A DNA stretch of 64,000 nt from Manduca sexta (lineage: Eukaryota; Arthropoda; Insecta; Lepidoptera; Sphingidae), in assembly GCF_014839805.1 (NCBI RefSeq), contig NC_051139.1, forward strand, positions 62,001 through 126,000, in the 5' to 3' direction. The position numbers were made by a program, and so were the translations under genes. Below the pieces are notes generated by a model that saw only the letters and a list, made by a program, of their open reading frames with translations, did no database searches and was not told where the DNA came from. Positions 1-12,960 of this stretch are shown piece after piece. Each line of letters starts with the position of its first letter. Position 1 is the first letter of the stretch.

Positions 1-1640
1 ATTTGCAGATATCAATATCATCGGTGATTAAATGTTTCGATTTGAATAAGTATTGATTCATGGAGGCTTTAATTAATTGTATGATTGTCGAGGGAGGCTG
101 CCGGTGAGTGTTTAGTTTTTAGGTCTTAAGATCGTTAGTGCGTTGAGGAAGTAGCGTTTACATTGTAAAGCAATTGGAAATTATTGTATTTTTTTTTTAA
201 ATATTAACAACTAACCATTATGTTATGTCGTTTATTTGTAATAAATTGATACGAGGCCTTATCGAAACAAAAATTAATAAATACAAGTATGTCTCATGAC
301 AATACACAACTCTTTCAAACAAACATTTTCAGAATTCGTCAGAAAAAAATATTGATTATCTAAATAATCCATATTTACTGTGATCGGGTTGATATAGGAA
401 TTGATTTAAAAGTTCTATATTCCGTTTGCATTTGACGATACGATGTGCCTTTTATTTGTTAACCTTTTTTGATTATATTGTTTGGGTTATTTTTTAGAGT
501 TAATATGGTATGAACAATATGATATAAATGTTTTAGTTTGCTGCTACATTTTGGATACGGGTCCAACCAGAGTAATTTTTCAGGGTATAGGTAATGCATC
601 CTTGGTCAAGTTTAATCTACCTCAATACATATTACATACTCGTATTTAACTCTGTAATGCAACTGACGACTTTGTAAAAGTTCTATTTACAATCAACGTT
701 GAACTCCATTATGGGGTACACAATTCACAATCCTTTTGAGGCTGCCTATAAATAAAAAATGAGCTGTTAAAAAGTGAGGAGGGGTTACCTAGTCAAATAC
801 ATACCTAACGGGATAATGAGGGGCGACTCCGAACACGACATAGCAAAATATAAATTCCCCTAATGACAGTGCTTCCGGCACAACTCCGATTTATTTTCAT
901 ATTTGGAACAACCCTTGTTTGGGGTTCCATAGCGAGAAACGCAATTCTCACCAACTGAAAAAAAAAATACTTGATCCAAGTTACGAAAGTCCATCCGGGA
1001 GTGTAATAAAGCCAGTGTAATTATAACATAATGTAATTTGAAATGTAATGTGCCGTGGTGACGAGCGCAGTGCAGTGTTATCCAGTACTTTGTTAAGGAG
1101 TTCTTGGTGTTGATAGTAAGGAGCCGTGTGTCTTTATCATGTTCAAAAAAATTTACAAGCTTCGTAGACTTACGTAATAAAATATTAATCATGTACTTGT
1201 CATGTTCTAAAAAATATATTAAAATTTAAAAAAAAAAATTCGTTTTAAAATGAACTATTTTATGATACGGAACCCTAACAATAAAAGCTCAACTCGGTTT
1301 TGATATGTTAAGCACATTTGTGCGGTTAAGCCGGGGCGAATTTTTAGAGGATTAGGACGAGCCCGGAAGTGTTACGGGTTGTGAAATTTTAAAGTACAAT
1401 AATATATAAACAATAGCTAATTAGAGGACTTACATTTTATAATTATAAGGCGACGTGCAGACGCTGTTAATTTCCTGAAAAAGACTACACTATTATGAAA
1501 GTGACATTACTGATTTATTATGTAAGTAAATAAAAAAAAGCAAGCCAACCGTCTAGTGGTAAGCGTTACGACTGCTCATAAATAGTAACTATTTCAATAA
1601 CTTAAACTGGCTCTGTGTGCTATTACATTGAACTCGTTAC
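1..1640. other. AT-rich DNA, no gene seen
   Basis: No frame, splice pattern or repeat that I can support. The 110-codon minus-strand frame at 860-1192 has no protein-like features. Confidence 0.5.
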
Positions 1641-1687
1641 CCTTAGACTTAGATATGTCCATATAATAGTCTGGTCCTAGAATAAAT

Positions 1688-1850
1688 GTGACTCGGGCGA
1701 CCAACACCTAAGTCCCTCAGTAATCATAAATACTTCAGTCTTACAAATAATATTATAATTCTCTTGCAACGCAAGAGAATTATAATATAAAAACTACGAT
1801 TAGATCCGAAAAATAATTTAATTTCAATGTCTAACATTCGTGTCAATATA
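1688..1850 (+). repeat. Interspersed repeat C copy with inserted hairpin
   Basis: GGGCGACCAACACCTAAGTC and GATCCGAAAAATAATTTAA, then AATGTCTAACATTCGTGTC, belong to repeat C. Between them lies a perfect hairpin (1750-1788). Confidence 0.6.
1750..1788. repeat. Perfect 18-bp-arm hairpin
   Basis: Arms 1750-1767 and 1771-1788 are exact inverted copies around the 3-base loop AAC. Embedded in a repeat C copy. Confidence 0.85.
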
Positions 1851-3049
1851 AGAAATAATTATGTTTACTTAATCACACACATAAAGTAATTTGCGTTCAG
1901 AGACAAAGTTGTTAAGTAATCAGTAATTAAGAGTGTTTATTTGTGAATCCCCTTCAAATTGTATAAATAAAGATAATTTTGTTTTTGACCAATAAAATGA
2001 TTAAATTGAAAATATTGCGAAGTTAATTTTAGTCGGTGGCTAATTACATAAACTTTGAATTCAAAGGATTTTAACTCAGAGATCAAACAAAACACGATTA
2101 GGCTTAAGAAAGTTGTACCTCCATTTCACTTTAACTTTTTCGCCTGTTAGCATCAAAGAGGTCAAAGTTTGTATAACTGGCAAGGTTTATGTACATACTT
2201 TCACAAATATTTGATTAGATTCTGTTTATTTTATCGTTACATTACGAATTTAAAATAGTTTTATAAAATCAAATATACCAAAGACGTAAATTTTATTGAA
2301 AGAATAAGACGGACATTTGGTATGCATGTGAAAGAGATAGCAAGACAGTTTACCATTATATAATGTTTTTTTTTCAATGTTATGTACAAATATAAAATAC
2401 TAAATATTTCAATTATTAAAAACTACAAAATACCTAAAAAATATTTATCATGGAATAATATGCATTCAACATATAATTTTAAAAATAAATATCTAGAGTA
2501 ATATTAATTATTTATAAGTTTAGCGAAGTAAGCGGTATTTGGATGAATCCGAAAATTAATTCTAGTTAAAACAAAAGATTCGCCCCGCAAGGCATACATT
2601 TGGATACATTATTCAAAAACTAAAAAGGTGTCGAAAAAAGAAAATACTACGAATCCAAGAAAATCCCTGTGCCTTAGTCCTGTTTTTATGAGAAATTCTT
2701 TTTGAAAAGAAAATTTTATTTATAAAAGCACTGTTTTATTTAAATAAAAATGAGGATTTTTATGCTTTTGAACGACGAGACGAGCTAGGCGCTAACTTGT
2801 TCTGCCATACAATAATAAAACGATTTTTATACACTCTTAATTTGGCATTTAGAAGACTGTTCTAATTTCTTTTTGAATATAAAATAGTTCGTATAATGAA
2901 ATTCATAATCATAATCCTAATATAATGAATACAATGTTCTTCGCGGCTCCGAAACTTTTAAACAAACAATCCATTTCCAAATAAATTAAACAAAACCGAA
3001 ATTGAAAACCGACTAAAAATAATACAAAATTAAATCAAAAACTCGCAAA

Positions 3050-3330
3050 CTGTTTTGCGGTCGACTACAAAAACAATTCGGCCAATAAAGACGCGGGTAC
3101 TTGGGCGTAAACTGACCCACGTGACCGCGAATCGAACGAACCGAGCCAAATAAACTGGTTAAAAACAATGTTTATTGAATAATCCAATGAAAACATCGGT
3201 TGGAGATTTTGCTGTGGTAGTGTCGATTAGGGACAGTTTGAGGAACGCGGGTAGAGAATAAGTTACAGAAGATTTTTCCTGTGTTTTATTGTAATATCAG
3301 TAATAAGAGTCGCTGTAGTGTTGTGTTCAT
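3050..3330 (+). promoter_or_regulatory. Candidate promoter and noncoding first exon
   Basis: A locally GC-richer block with a canonical E-box (CCACGTGACC, about 3117-3126). It ends at about 3329 in a strong splice-donor-like GTAAGTATG preceded by TTCAT. This arrangement suits a 5' untranslated exon of a plus-strand gene, but no downstream coding exon is recognised in the next 20 kb. Inference only. Confidence 0.25.
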
Positions 3331-3335
3331 GTAAG

Positions 3336-6073
3336 TATGTAGGCCGGCAAACGATAGAGCCTCGCTATTTGATACGATGACCGTTCCCTTTGCCGGCGTT
3401 ATGAATAATTATATTACAAAAGATTAGTGAGTGACTCAGAACTGATCATTACCAACTTTTTATTCCGCGGGGAAAACACGTTATCGCTATTATCACCTAG
3501 GGGTTAAGTGGAAGGGTTATGTTGGTTTCACCGACCTTACGGTACAATATCGACACTCGGGGGTATAGCATCATCCGAGCGAGTGTTAGACCAAGTCTCT
3601 TCCCTAATCCAGCTTACTAACCAACACCCGCGTTGGCCTTCTTCAGCGCATATGGGCCGGCCCCGGGACATCTTGTTGCAATGAGATAGCTGCACGGAAC
3701 CGTCCCTGCTTCATCACCAATCTTGAGTAATATCAATATTGAATTCATTAAAATTTAGACGACCTTTAGGAAAGAAATTTGGAAATATTTTTCGCTCTCT
3801 GCAACAAATTTTTGTGGCCTTGGGAAGTCGAACGGTAGATACTTATATCCTGGTATTAAACTCGTCCTTTTTAATACAAATGTTTATAGTTTATCTTAGG
3901 TATAAGCCGCGGTCAATGACGCAAGAATATACGCTGCAATTCAATGCACCGTTCAAAAAGCATCTTTATAACGTGAAAAAGTTACTGTACCACCACAAAC
4001 CCAACTAACGCAAATAACTAATATGTATCAGAATACTATATTAATTTCCCGACCCAGGGATCGAACCATGAATCATAATGAAGCTGATAAGCCTAATACC
4101 CTCATAAATCTCTATTATATCAAACAATATAGGGAAATGTTACAAAACTTTCAGGATTTACCCGGGACGGCATTAGCGCAGTCAATACCGAACTTTCAAA
4201 GTAACAAATATGACAAAAAAGGGTTCGGGACTTAAAATACGGGAGGCCGGAAAGGGACTCGGCTAAGGGCCGCTAAAAGCAATAGTGGCGGATAATACGA
4301 ATTGTAGTGACGTGGCACGTGTTCGGGCTCGAAAATTTTGTAACACAAAAACTACATTTGAAATGTTGGTACAGGATAGGAATCTATTATAATAATTACA
4401 TTGGTAGACGCAATTGTTAATCATTAAGTAAATCCAATTGGTTTTGCCGGGTTTAAATAAACTCGTTATTTTTTATGGGAATGTAAAGCGTATTGCAATT
4501 CATTCTAGAGTTCGTAGTAAATACAGTGGAAGTTAAATATCAAATTGAGGCTTTACGTCAGTCAAAATATCTATCAATTATTGAAAATGCAAGAAGCTGA
4601 ATGAGGATTCCCATTGTTAGCACAACGGGTATATTGTTTCTTTACATATTACGTTTCTCTCTCCTTTTATTAAACATTATACTTTTACTGCCCCAATAAT
4701 AAATATTTCTTTTTTCTTTTCTTTCTATTAACAACTTGCATCCCATGACGGTTGCCACAATTATGCCAGGCAAACGATACCCTAATCATTTTCCATGTAC
4801 CGTGCATATTTAATCGCGTCATATTTATTCGCGTTCGTATAACGCATTAATGACATCACTAGTAACTATGATTTGTATGAAGTAGATTAACTGAGGGTCG
4901 CCGCGACTGTTCTATGAAGTAACAAAAATATGATTTTAGTTTCCTCGTTTTCTAACTTTACCTTTAAACTTTTATCTGTAATGGACGGTACGATCTCATA
5001 AGGTTATAGAATAGACTAGCTTTTACGCGCTGTTTCAGTCGCTTTAAAGTCCATTTCTGAGTCATAAAGTAGCATATAGTATTGGGAATAGAGTTCAGAG
5101 AAAGAGAGTTTGAGGCTCCAAAAACATATTCACAATATGAATGGTAAGCATACTGCCATTTGCCATTAGTATGTTGTGAGAGAATGGTACAATCCCGGTC
5201 GAGCCGGTCTTTTCACCCTGTAGAACGTGTCAACATAGTTCTACCACATTAAATTCGTTTTCAAGATCCAAAAACCCACGCAACTGTTATAATATTTTGT
5301 CTGACTGGTATCAGGCTCAGAGAAAAGACGGTCTATAGAAACGAAAGACTTATCGACTGGGCCTGTCAGTCAAACCCAGAACCTCAAATTTATTAGCCTT
5401 CAGTGCGCCACTGAGATTTAATTCAATTATAACTTATACAAACACCTGCCATCGAAAAACTTTGCAATGCCGCTTTATTTAACTTCAAATTAACAAACTA
5501 AATTTAAAGTTTGTATTTCAAGTTTGATATTTAATATTGAGTTTAGAAAGACTTGAGATGACAAGGGTTACGTGGGATTGTTACGAACTAAACACATTAC
5601 ATGGTTATCAAGCGTGGGATTCATTTAGCTCATCACTTAACGTTTTATGTATAAATGAGAAAGTTTGGGAAGACATTCATTAGAAGTTCGCATCGACTGC
5701 AGAATACATAGTACTGGATTAACAGGCTCCTGTTTAACAAACAAAAGCTCAGTATGGACATTTATTCTGCAAGGATCTCCTTTCTATAAAAGCTATTCAA
5801 TACAGAACCATCGAACTATAACAATAAATTGCTTGACCAAGAACATAAAGAACCTCGTCACATTGCGGTAAAATATAAAAATAATTTCTTGTATTGATAA
5901 CGTTTACTTTTAAACGAAAATTCGAAATTGGTGCACTCGAAGCAAGTTTTATATTTTTCTGGTAAGGTTATATAATTCAATTTAAGGTTTAGCAGGTTTG
6001 GGTATGGTATGTGATTTTTACCATCAGTCATGGTGCTTGTGTGGTTTACTAAAATATGAAAAATCAATGGTAG
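3336..6073. other. No gene; two GC-richer patches
   Basis: Besides a SINE fragment at 4025, two short GC-rich patches stand out: 3630-3715 (with GGGCCGGCCCCGGG) and 4235-4330 (with GGCACGTGTTC, an E-box). They could be conserved noncoding DNA. No frame is convincing. Confidence 0.4.
4025..4068 (-). mobile_element. SINE B-box fragment
   Basis: On the minus strand it reads GGTTCGATCCCTGGGTCGGG followed by AAATTAATATAG, the B-box region of SINE B. Confidence 0.45.
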
Positions 6074-6263
6074 TCTATACTAACATTATAAAGAGGAAAA
6101 GTTTGTAACTTTGTTTGTTTGTAGAAGCTAATCTCTGGAACTATTGAACCGATTTAGAAAATTCTTTTACCAAGGACACTACGAGTACAGTAGTCCAGAG
6201 TGCTATAAGCTTTTTATCCGGGAAAAACATTATCGTGCTGACAGAGCCGCGGGCAAAAACTAG
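6074..6263 (+). mobile_element. Helitron-like non-autonomous element
   Basis: Starts TCTATACTAACATTATAAAG and ends GCGGGCAAAAACTAG followed by T. The TC start and CTAG end are the termini I know from lepidopteran non-autonomous Helitrons. The base before TC is G rather than A. Confidence 0.65.
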
Positions 6264-7148
6264 TTATAGATATAAGTCTACCGTCAGGTAGGCACGTTGC
6301 GGCCACGCGGTCAGGAGTGATTGACGTGGCACAAAACAATCTAGTTTTGATAAAACCGTTTCCAATGGATGTGCTGTTCACTGCAGCGTTTACATTGTTA
6401 ACCTGCCATTCTTTGACTATTTTATTTGAAAAATGTTAAATTTATTTTACCTTTAAATATTTCCATTCGTAATAAAAATAACAGTTCTGCCACTTGGGTA
6501 AGCTAGCTCTAACTTTGCAAAATATTTACTTGACAAATACATAGTAAGGCACCATATAAGACAAAGACTATTTTTTCTACTAAAAAAAATAAGATTGCCG
6601 GCTTGACATCAACAACAACGTCCTTTGCATCTGTGATCAGCCAATTATCCAGCATTGATTTCTAAAGTGGTCCAGGTGGATCCCCAAGGATCCACGGGAT
6701 ACTTGACAGCGTCTACGTTGTCGGTCTAAATGGGGGTTCACAATTCCTAAGCAAGGGTCAGCGAAAATTTATCCTGAGTTAATAATAAAGAAGTTAAATG
6801 TTGGCTTGACTTCACCTGTGAATGTAGGTAAATAATATTTAAAATTAAATTTTGAAAGTGATCTATGGGAAAAAATGTTTAGGAACCTCTGACCTAGAGA
6901 AACAAAATATTTATTAGTTGCGCCATCAAATTATTCCTTCTACTCTAAAATGAAACAAAAACACCTTAACTCTAGGTGCAGGTGTACCTAATAACACGGC
7001 GTCCATTACCGGTGTCGCCTCAGCTGCCTGCTAAACCGAATCAATTTCAATAATGGATCCGGCCCCAGCTATCGGATTTTGTTGATTAAGAACACCTTAC
7101 CTTAATGTTGTTTGAGATTATTTCGCAAGGAGACGGATATTTGGAGAT

Positions 7149-7697
7149 TTGAGACAGTGTTTTGTGTATAGTGGCTCGTATAATTTTCTAAAAGCGAGGG
7201 ATGAAATTCTTTATTGGTCGATATTGAATATTGCATGCAATGAAGACAAAAAGTTGATAAAAAAGGTTATAGATTTATATAAATTGTCGTTTCTAAAGAT
7301 CTCACGTGACATGCTAGACTGGCATCGTGAGACTTTATGTGTGATATTTCAAGATATTAGAAAACTACCAAGCCGTGTACTTTGTGGGGATCATGGCTAT
7401 TTGTGTATTAAAACAACCAATGAAACATACACCAACAATACATTTATATCACGAATCAATAACTACTTTCTGTGGCGCTGGCTTACTTATCAGCTTGGAT
7501 ACCAGTGGCAAAGGGTTTTTATAATCCGATTCCTGTCGGCTTCCTTTTATGTAGAATCTAATTATCATTACAACGATTTAGGGACCGTATTTATACATAT
7601 TAGTACCTATATGTTGTGTCGGGTTCCCTTTAGAAAAATTTCATCTATCGCCATTGCTAGATACCATACATCTAAAGACATACCCCCTTATTCATAG
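7149..7697 (+). CDS. Unrecognised 182-codon ORF, doubtful
   Basis: A single open frame much longer than others in the region. It reads like generic protein, with many Tyr, Ile, Arg and Ser residues, and has no motif, repeat or convincing signal peptide that I recognise. A weakly hydrophobic stretch near residues 105-135 is rich in aromatics. The last five codons and the stop lie inside the TA-flanked MITE that begins at 7683, so the C-terminus as read cannot be ancestral. No splice structure or promoter stands out. It could be chance, an old transposon-borne frame, or an exon truncated by the MITE. Confidence 0.2.
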   Translation: MRQCFVYSGSYNFLKARDEILYWSILNIACNEDKKLIKKVIDLYKLSFLKISRDMLDWHRETLCVIFQDIRKLPSRVLCGDHGYLCIKTTNETYTNNTFISRINNYFLWRWLTYQLGYQWQRVFIIRFLSASFYVESNYHYNDLGTVFIHISTYMLCRVPFRKISSIAIARYHTSKDIPPYS

Positions 7698-7919
7698 ATG
7701 TTATCTATCTAAGGACGGCAGAGCATTGCTGTGATAACCAGTCTGTTTCTCAGCTTTGTTTATCTCATAGCCAATTAGATTCAAATTGTATCTCAATATT
7801 AGCCAATCACAACGGCCCTATGTGTACGCACTGCGAAGGCTGCCATGCCGTCAGCACTAAGAATGACTTATCACAGCAATGCTCCGTCCTTAGATAAATA
7901 ACGTTTATGAATAAGGGGG
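7683..7919. mobile_element. TA-flanked MITE with ~54-bp inverted termini
   Basis: Begins CCCCCTTATTCATA and ends with its complement. The inverted termini extend about 54 bases with few mismatches, through CTAAGGACGG and AGCATTGCTGTGATAA. The dinucleotide TA lies on both sides (7681-7682, 7920-7921), as for Tc1/mariner-type insertion. Non-coding. Confidence 0.85.
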
Positions 7920-7921
7920 TA

Positions 7922-10431
7922 TTATTTTCAATTACAACATAATACATAACGTTTCACCATTAAAGAACGCAAGCACTTAAAACACTCCGGTGCAAAGTAA
8001 TGTAAGTAAAGATAAGCGAATTTCCGATTTGAAAGATCACAATCGACTCCCCGAAGGCGGCATTAACCGTAACGACTGTACGTAGAAACCTTTATTGGCA
8101 ATGCAATTGGATTCAGCACGATTGTTATGTGCTGGATTTCAATTTGCTACGCGAAATAAGTTTTAACAGACATACGCTTTTGCTGTGCTGCGATGATAAA
8201 TTCTGTTGAGCATTAATAATGGTTTTTGTTTTAATAGTAAAAGGAAAAATAGTTGTCCTTTTGTTTATAACAAATTTCTTATATGAATATTGGTGCAATT
8301 TACATTGATTAAGAAAACATCTTGGTATTTTTTAAGTATTATACAGATAGCCCTAAACAATTAACTTACAGCACTTTAGTAAAAGTATGAGGTTCTTGGC
8401 TTATCACACGATTAACCAATACATATAAATTATTATACAATGGCAAAAGTGTTTATTGCTATAAATTTACGTTTTTGTTCAATCCTGACTGATCACTAAG
8501 GATAAATAAGTGCAAATACTGTACCAAACTGGACCTAGGCCATTAAATTTAAAAGTTCGAAGTTAAGTTTCTGACGATAACTTCAACAAGCACTTACTAT
8601 CGCTGAAGGAGCCGGCGCTGCATAAGATCTCTAAGTAATCGCCAAACATACCTAAAACAAAGAGAATATTTAGTTTTCAACTATATATTATACTTTATAC
8701 TGCGGCACATTGTTAAATGCTAGCAATTCTAGACACCATCGAATTGAATATTATCAATTTTGTAAAATTGTCGTGGCTGATTATGAAAACAACACAAAGA
8801 TAGGATCAATGCAGCATAAAAATACACAAAAAATCCTTTTTTAGATTCCAATGCAATAGTTCAAATGTTTTACACGGGCGCACACGGCGCTTTCGCTTGG
8901 CGCCGATTTTTTTACGCCTATAGCCGTTACAGACAATCAACGCTGTTTGTCATCTACCCTGACGTATGTTCCGCGTGTTTTATCCTTCTGTTTTTTTGGA
9001 TGAATGTGTATTTACGGTTGTCCGTGTACGTTTAGAAAAAAAATCTATTGAATTTTGAAAAAAATAATATGTTATTTATATTTATAATATGTTAGGTTAT
9101 GCCATAAGTGATACATGTGCCTTTGTGCCTTTTTGTCATATTAAATACTAGTAACATATCTGTTTAAACGACTAATCTAAGGAGTGTGATCAAATGATTC
9201 TAAGGTTCCATATTTTAGCCGGATATGACGGAGCGGCGACGCCGCACGCACACGAGTCACTTTGTAATAACATTTTCGGGTGAGTACCGCTTCAATCACT
9301 TACAGACGCCACATACACGCCCACGCCATTACGCTGTAGAGGTAGGCAGAGAATTGACACAGACAATAGCTATATCCGACATACGCATCTATGGCATGGA
9401 AGAAAGTAGAGAGAATAAGTGTGACAATGATGCATATTTGTTGTCTCTTTCTTAGTCATACATTTTCGTGAATGAAGTCTTTTGCATGTTTTTACATGTA
9501 ATATTAATACTAGAAAAAATGACGTAATCTTTCTGCCTTTAAATCTGAATGACAAGACAGTTTACCCAGAGCACCTATATAATATGTATATTGTCATAAT
9601 GCTACGCAACACTATAAAATAGATGTAAACAACAAATAAAATCCAGTTACAAATCTACACTCGTTGAGTTTTTTATTTTCCAATATCTAACCCCGTACCG
9701 CACAACTATTGTAATTAAAATTACACGTATCGTATTGGTCTATAAATAACTAGATAGTTGGTCACGTACAGACTCTAATTGGCCCCATATTGACACGGGA
9801 TTATAGTTTATATCATTTGTACGTGGTCTGCATGTTATGTCGACGCTGTATGTATATTGTATAGACTATTTAAGATATGAGTTATGATAGTTCTGCTATG
9901 TGGGAATCGATCTGGCTATGACTTGCTGTTATGCTACTGGTGTGCCCATTTCACTTACTATATCTAATTAGTAATAACAAATAATTTTAATAGCGTATTG
10001 AAAATATTTTATATCATCAAATAATTTCATGATCAGTTTTTTTATTTTGCATGTAAATTAATAAGCTGATCTAACAAAATATAACACTATATATAACTTT
10101 TTTTTATAACAAACTACACCTACTTTATACGTTTGAACTGATTTTGAAAAAAATCTTACGCGTTCTTCTTTGATGGAAACTGCTCTTCCGAATTAGTGAT
10201 AGAGTTAAAAATACACTGAATCTAAATAATGTTTAACATTTTGCAGATTCAAATAAATCATGTCATATTATGTGTCGAACGAAGCAACCTACTTGATTAT
10301 TAACAGAATTATATTATTATACGATCCTTGTTTAGAAACTTTATCAAGAGTTCGTGTTGTAAAGCTCTACATGGCAAATTTACACGTGCCGTTAGTGACT
10401 GAAAGAATTTTAGTTCTCGTTCTAGTACAAT
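7922..10431. other. No gene seen
   Basis: AT-rich, with a GC-richer stretch at 9225-9420 that has a short chance frame on each strand. Nothing recognised. Confidence 0.45.
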
Positions 10432-10648
10432 GACTGCCTCGGGAGCATGGTTTTTGCTTGCGTGGTACGTCACCACTCTGAGGTCTGGAATTAGATACTC
10501 GGGATGGGCAGTGATATTGGAGTTTTTTTAGAATTTATACCTGATATGGGGATATTCTCGGCCCTACCACGTCATGGGACGGACTGCACACACTAAAAAG
10601 TGAGTGCACTTTTTGCCTACTAATTTTGCTATAAAAGGCGTATGTGAA
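10432..10648 (+). mobile_element. SINE B copy, diverged
   Basis: Starts CGACTGCCTCGG-like (ACTGCCTCGGGAGC), has GATATGGGGATA, CACGTCATGGGACGGA and AAAGTGAGTGCACTTTTTGCC, and ends TATAAAAGGCGTATGTG. The order is that of the SINE at 57364. Confidence 0.65.
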
Positions 10649-11229
10649 TATGTCATAAAAGGACGAATAGACAGACGGCGCCGTGATTCCGTTAAAACGC
10701 TTTCGGACCCTCAAAAAACCAAAAACGACAGCAAACAGCTCAATCCTTCCAAATACAACGAAACGCAAACAATATTAACGCATAAAGTTTGATAATAAAA
10801 CAGTGGAGATATAGCGATAGTTGTGAACTAACGCGCAGTGGCCGACCGTCGTAAAATGTTCGTATAGTGTGGTACAAACGGTGTTAGTGCGACATTCACT
10901 ACTATACGTTACGCAGTTTAAGATTTTATAAAACTGAGTTTGTTTAACCAAAGGCTAGTTTAGGCGTCGCGCAGATGTTGTCATACTTCTGCAATTTCAG
11001 TCAACAGTTACTAAATGTATGTTTTATCGCCGCTTTAATAAACCCATCTCAATTATGAGTAGATCTTAAGTAGACATATAGGTTACGGACTATTTAATAA
11101 ACAATATTTGCACTATCAAACCCAACACTTGCTGTGACTTAAGATATCACTTGAGTTGTTATTGATGTGTTTAATAAATATCGACGATCTTAAGATGCTA
11201 ATTTCGACTTGACAGCGTTTTTTTTATTG

Positions 11230-11530
11230 ATTCGAATCGATATCGCGTATCGGAGAGAAATTTAGAAATATGGACCTTAGTCGCTAAGTAGTGTTTGCAC
11301 AAAGCTCTATAGAAATAAAAACATAAAATTTATTTATTATATAGTTCTACTGGTAATCCCACCGATCCCACAAGAGTGAAAAAAAAAATAGTTGGCGGGC
11401 ACAACTCAACAAAAATAACAGAATAATCGTAGGTAACTTATATTAATTTTGTTTGAAACAAATCTGTTTCAGTTCTATCTAGTACCGTTAATCGATATTC
11501 GACGTGAAATCGATAGTAATCGATACCGCG
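11230..11530. promoter_or_regulatory. Cluster of ATCGAT sites
   Basis: Exact ATCGAT hexamers occur near 11236, 11491, 11509 and 11518, the last three within 40 bases and two of them reading ATCGATA. TATCGATA-like sites bind DREF/BEAF-type factors in Drosophila. Function here is inference; no gene start is visible beside them. Confidence 0.3.
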
Positions 11531-12450
11531 CCGAAACACGTCCGAAGCCGATACAATCACTCGATTTATGAAGATGTAATTGCAATGGATCGCGTTTGGT
11601 TAAATGGAAGTACTCGAATGCAGGGTTAAATGTAGCGCAAACTATAGTACTTATCTACGGTCGATTTTAGCTTCATTTAGATTTGAAGATGAAATCGCGT
11701 TGAAGAAGTCTACAATATCTGACGCCAATCGATAAGTAGAATGTAGTCAAAATAATCTAGATTTAAGTGATTTATATTACCAGAGGATTCGTAGATTTAA
11801 CCTTTAACAAGAAATGAGCATTGGGTTAGAGTATATCAAGCATCAGACTTTATGAAACTGAACGATCAAATTCACTGTGCCAGAGGATTTTGTATCGTAT
11901 GACCTTAAAGGAAAGGAGTGGGGATTGGAAGAGAGAATGTATCTACTTGACTCTTAAGACTGTAGTAACGGTTGGCCATTGACAGCCAGTCAAGAATATA
12001 CTGTTACTTAAATATAATAAAAAGATTGATTCGTGTAACATATTGGGATTTACACAAGAATGTGTAAACTAAATACAAAAAATAAGGAAAAAAATAAAAC
12101 AAACCAAACAAAGAGACTTGTAGATTGAAATAACGTGAAGTACGTATAAGTAAATAAATAAAATATTATAGATAAAGATATTTTTATTAATATTATAATG
12201 TTTGTGGCAACAATGTTTTACTTTAGCCGTTATTTTTAAATGAAATACCTAGCTGTAAAAGTGGAATGCTCACAATGCACGGCGCTATCGATCTTCAATA
12301 AAAGCCTTGAATACGTGACGCGGCCGTGTGATAATTGACAAGAAATAGACGCGAATTGAATTCCGCATCAGGACGGTGACACACTACAATGGGATTGGAG
12401 ACGATAAAACCAAATGCATTTTCCACTATCCGTTATACCTATGCGTTATT

Positions 12451-12503
12451 CACCTCGGTGATGTAGTTATATTGCATCAGCGTTACCACCACCGCTCTGA
12501 GGT
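12451..12503 (+). mobile_element. SINE B head fragment
   Basis: ACCTCGGTGATGTAGTTATA and CACCGCTCTGAGGTA match the tRNA-like head of SINE B. The rest is absent. Confidence 0.4.
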
Positions 12504-12800
12504 ATTTATTAATCAATTACCCATTTAATTAATAAACAAATTAACCCATCAAAACATTAAATTTAAACAAAAATCGGATTTTCTTCAAAATTACTACCAT
12601 CCACTTTTTTGAGTATAATACTGTTACGCTTACCTAGTTCTTGTTTTCTATCGACAACTATATTGTTAGTAGATATTATGTGTGTTCTGCGTCGACTGAT
12701 GTTCGATGACATACAGATTATAGCATTGTAGACAAATCTTTGTGGTTTTTTCAATGCTTATTATTTGATACTTTAAACATGCTAAATAAATAAAAAAAAG

Positions 12801-12960
12801 GTACCAAGTGCGAACCCCGTGTCGGGCAAAGTGATATTGGGTATTTCTGTTACTTATCAGCTCGTATCAATATCACACCATGGTAAAGAACGAGCAGGAA
12901 GAAAATTAGGTGCCCTAGTTACTCTTACCCGTTCGAGGATAAAGGTGTGATGTGTGTTTG
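12801..12960 (+). mobile_element. SINE B fragment, internally scrambled
   Basis: CCCCGTGTCGGGCAAAGTGA and the 3' end GAGGATAAAGGTGTGATG belong to SINE B. The region between is unrecognisable. Confidence 0.5.
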
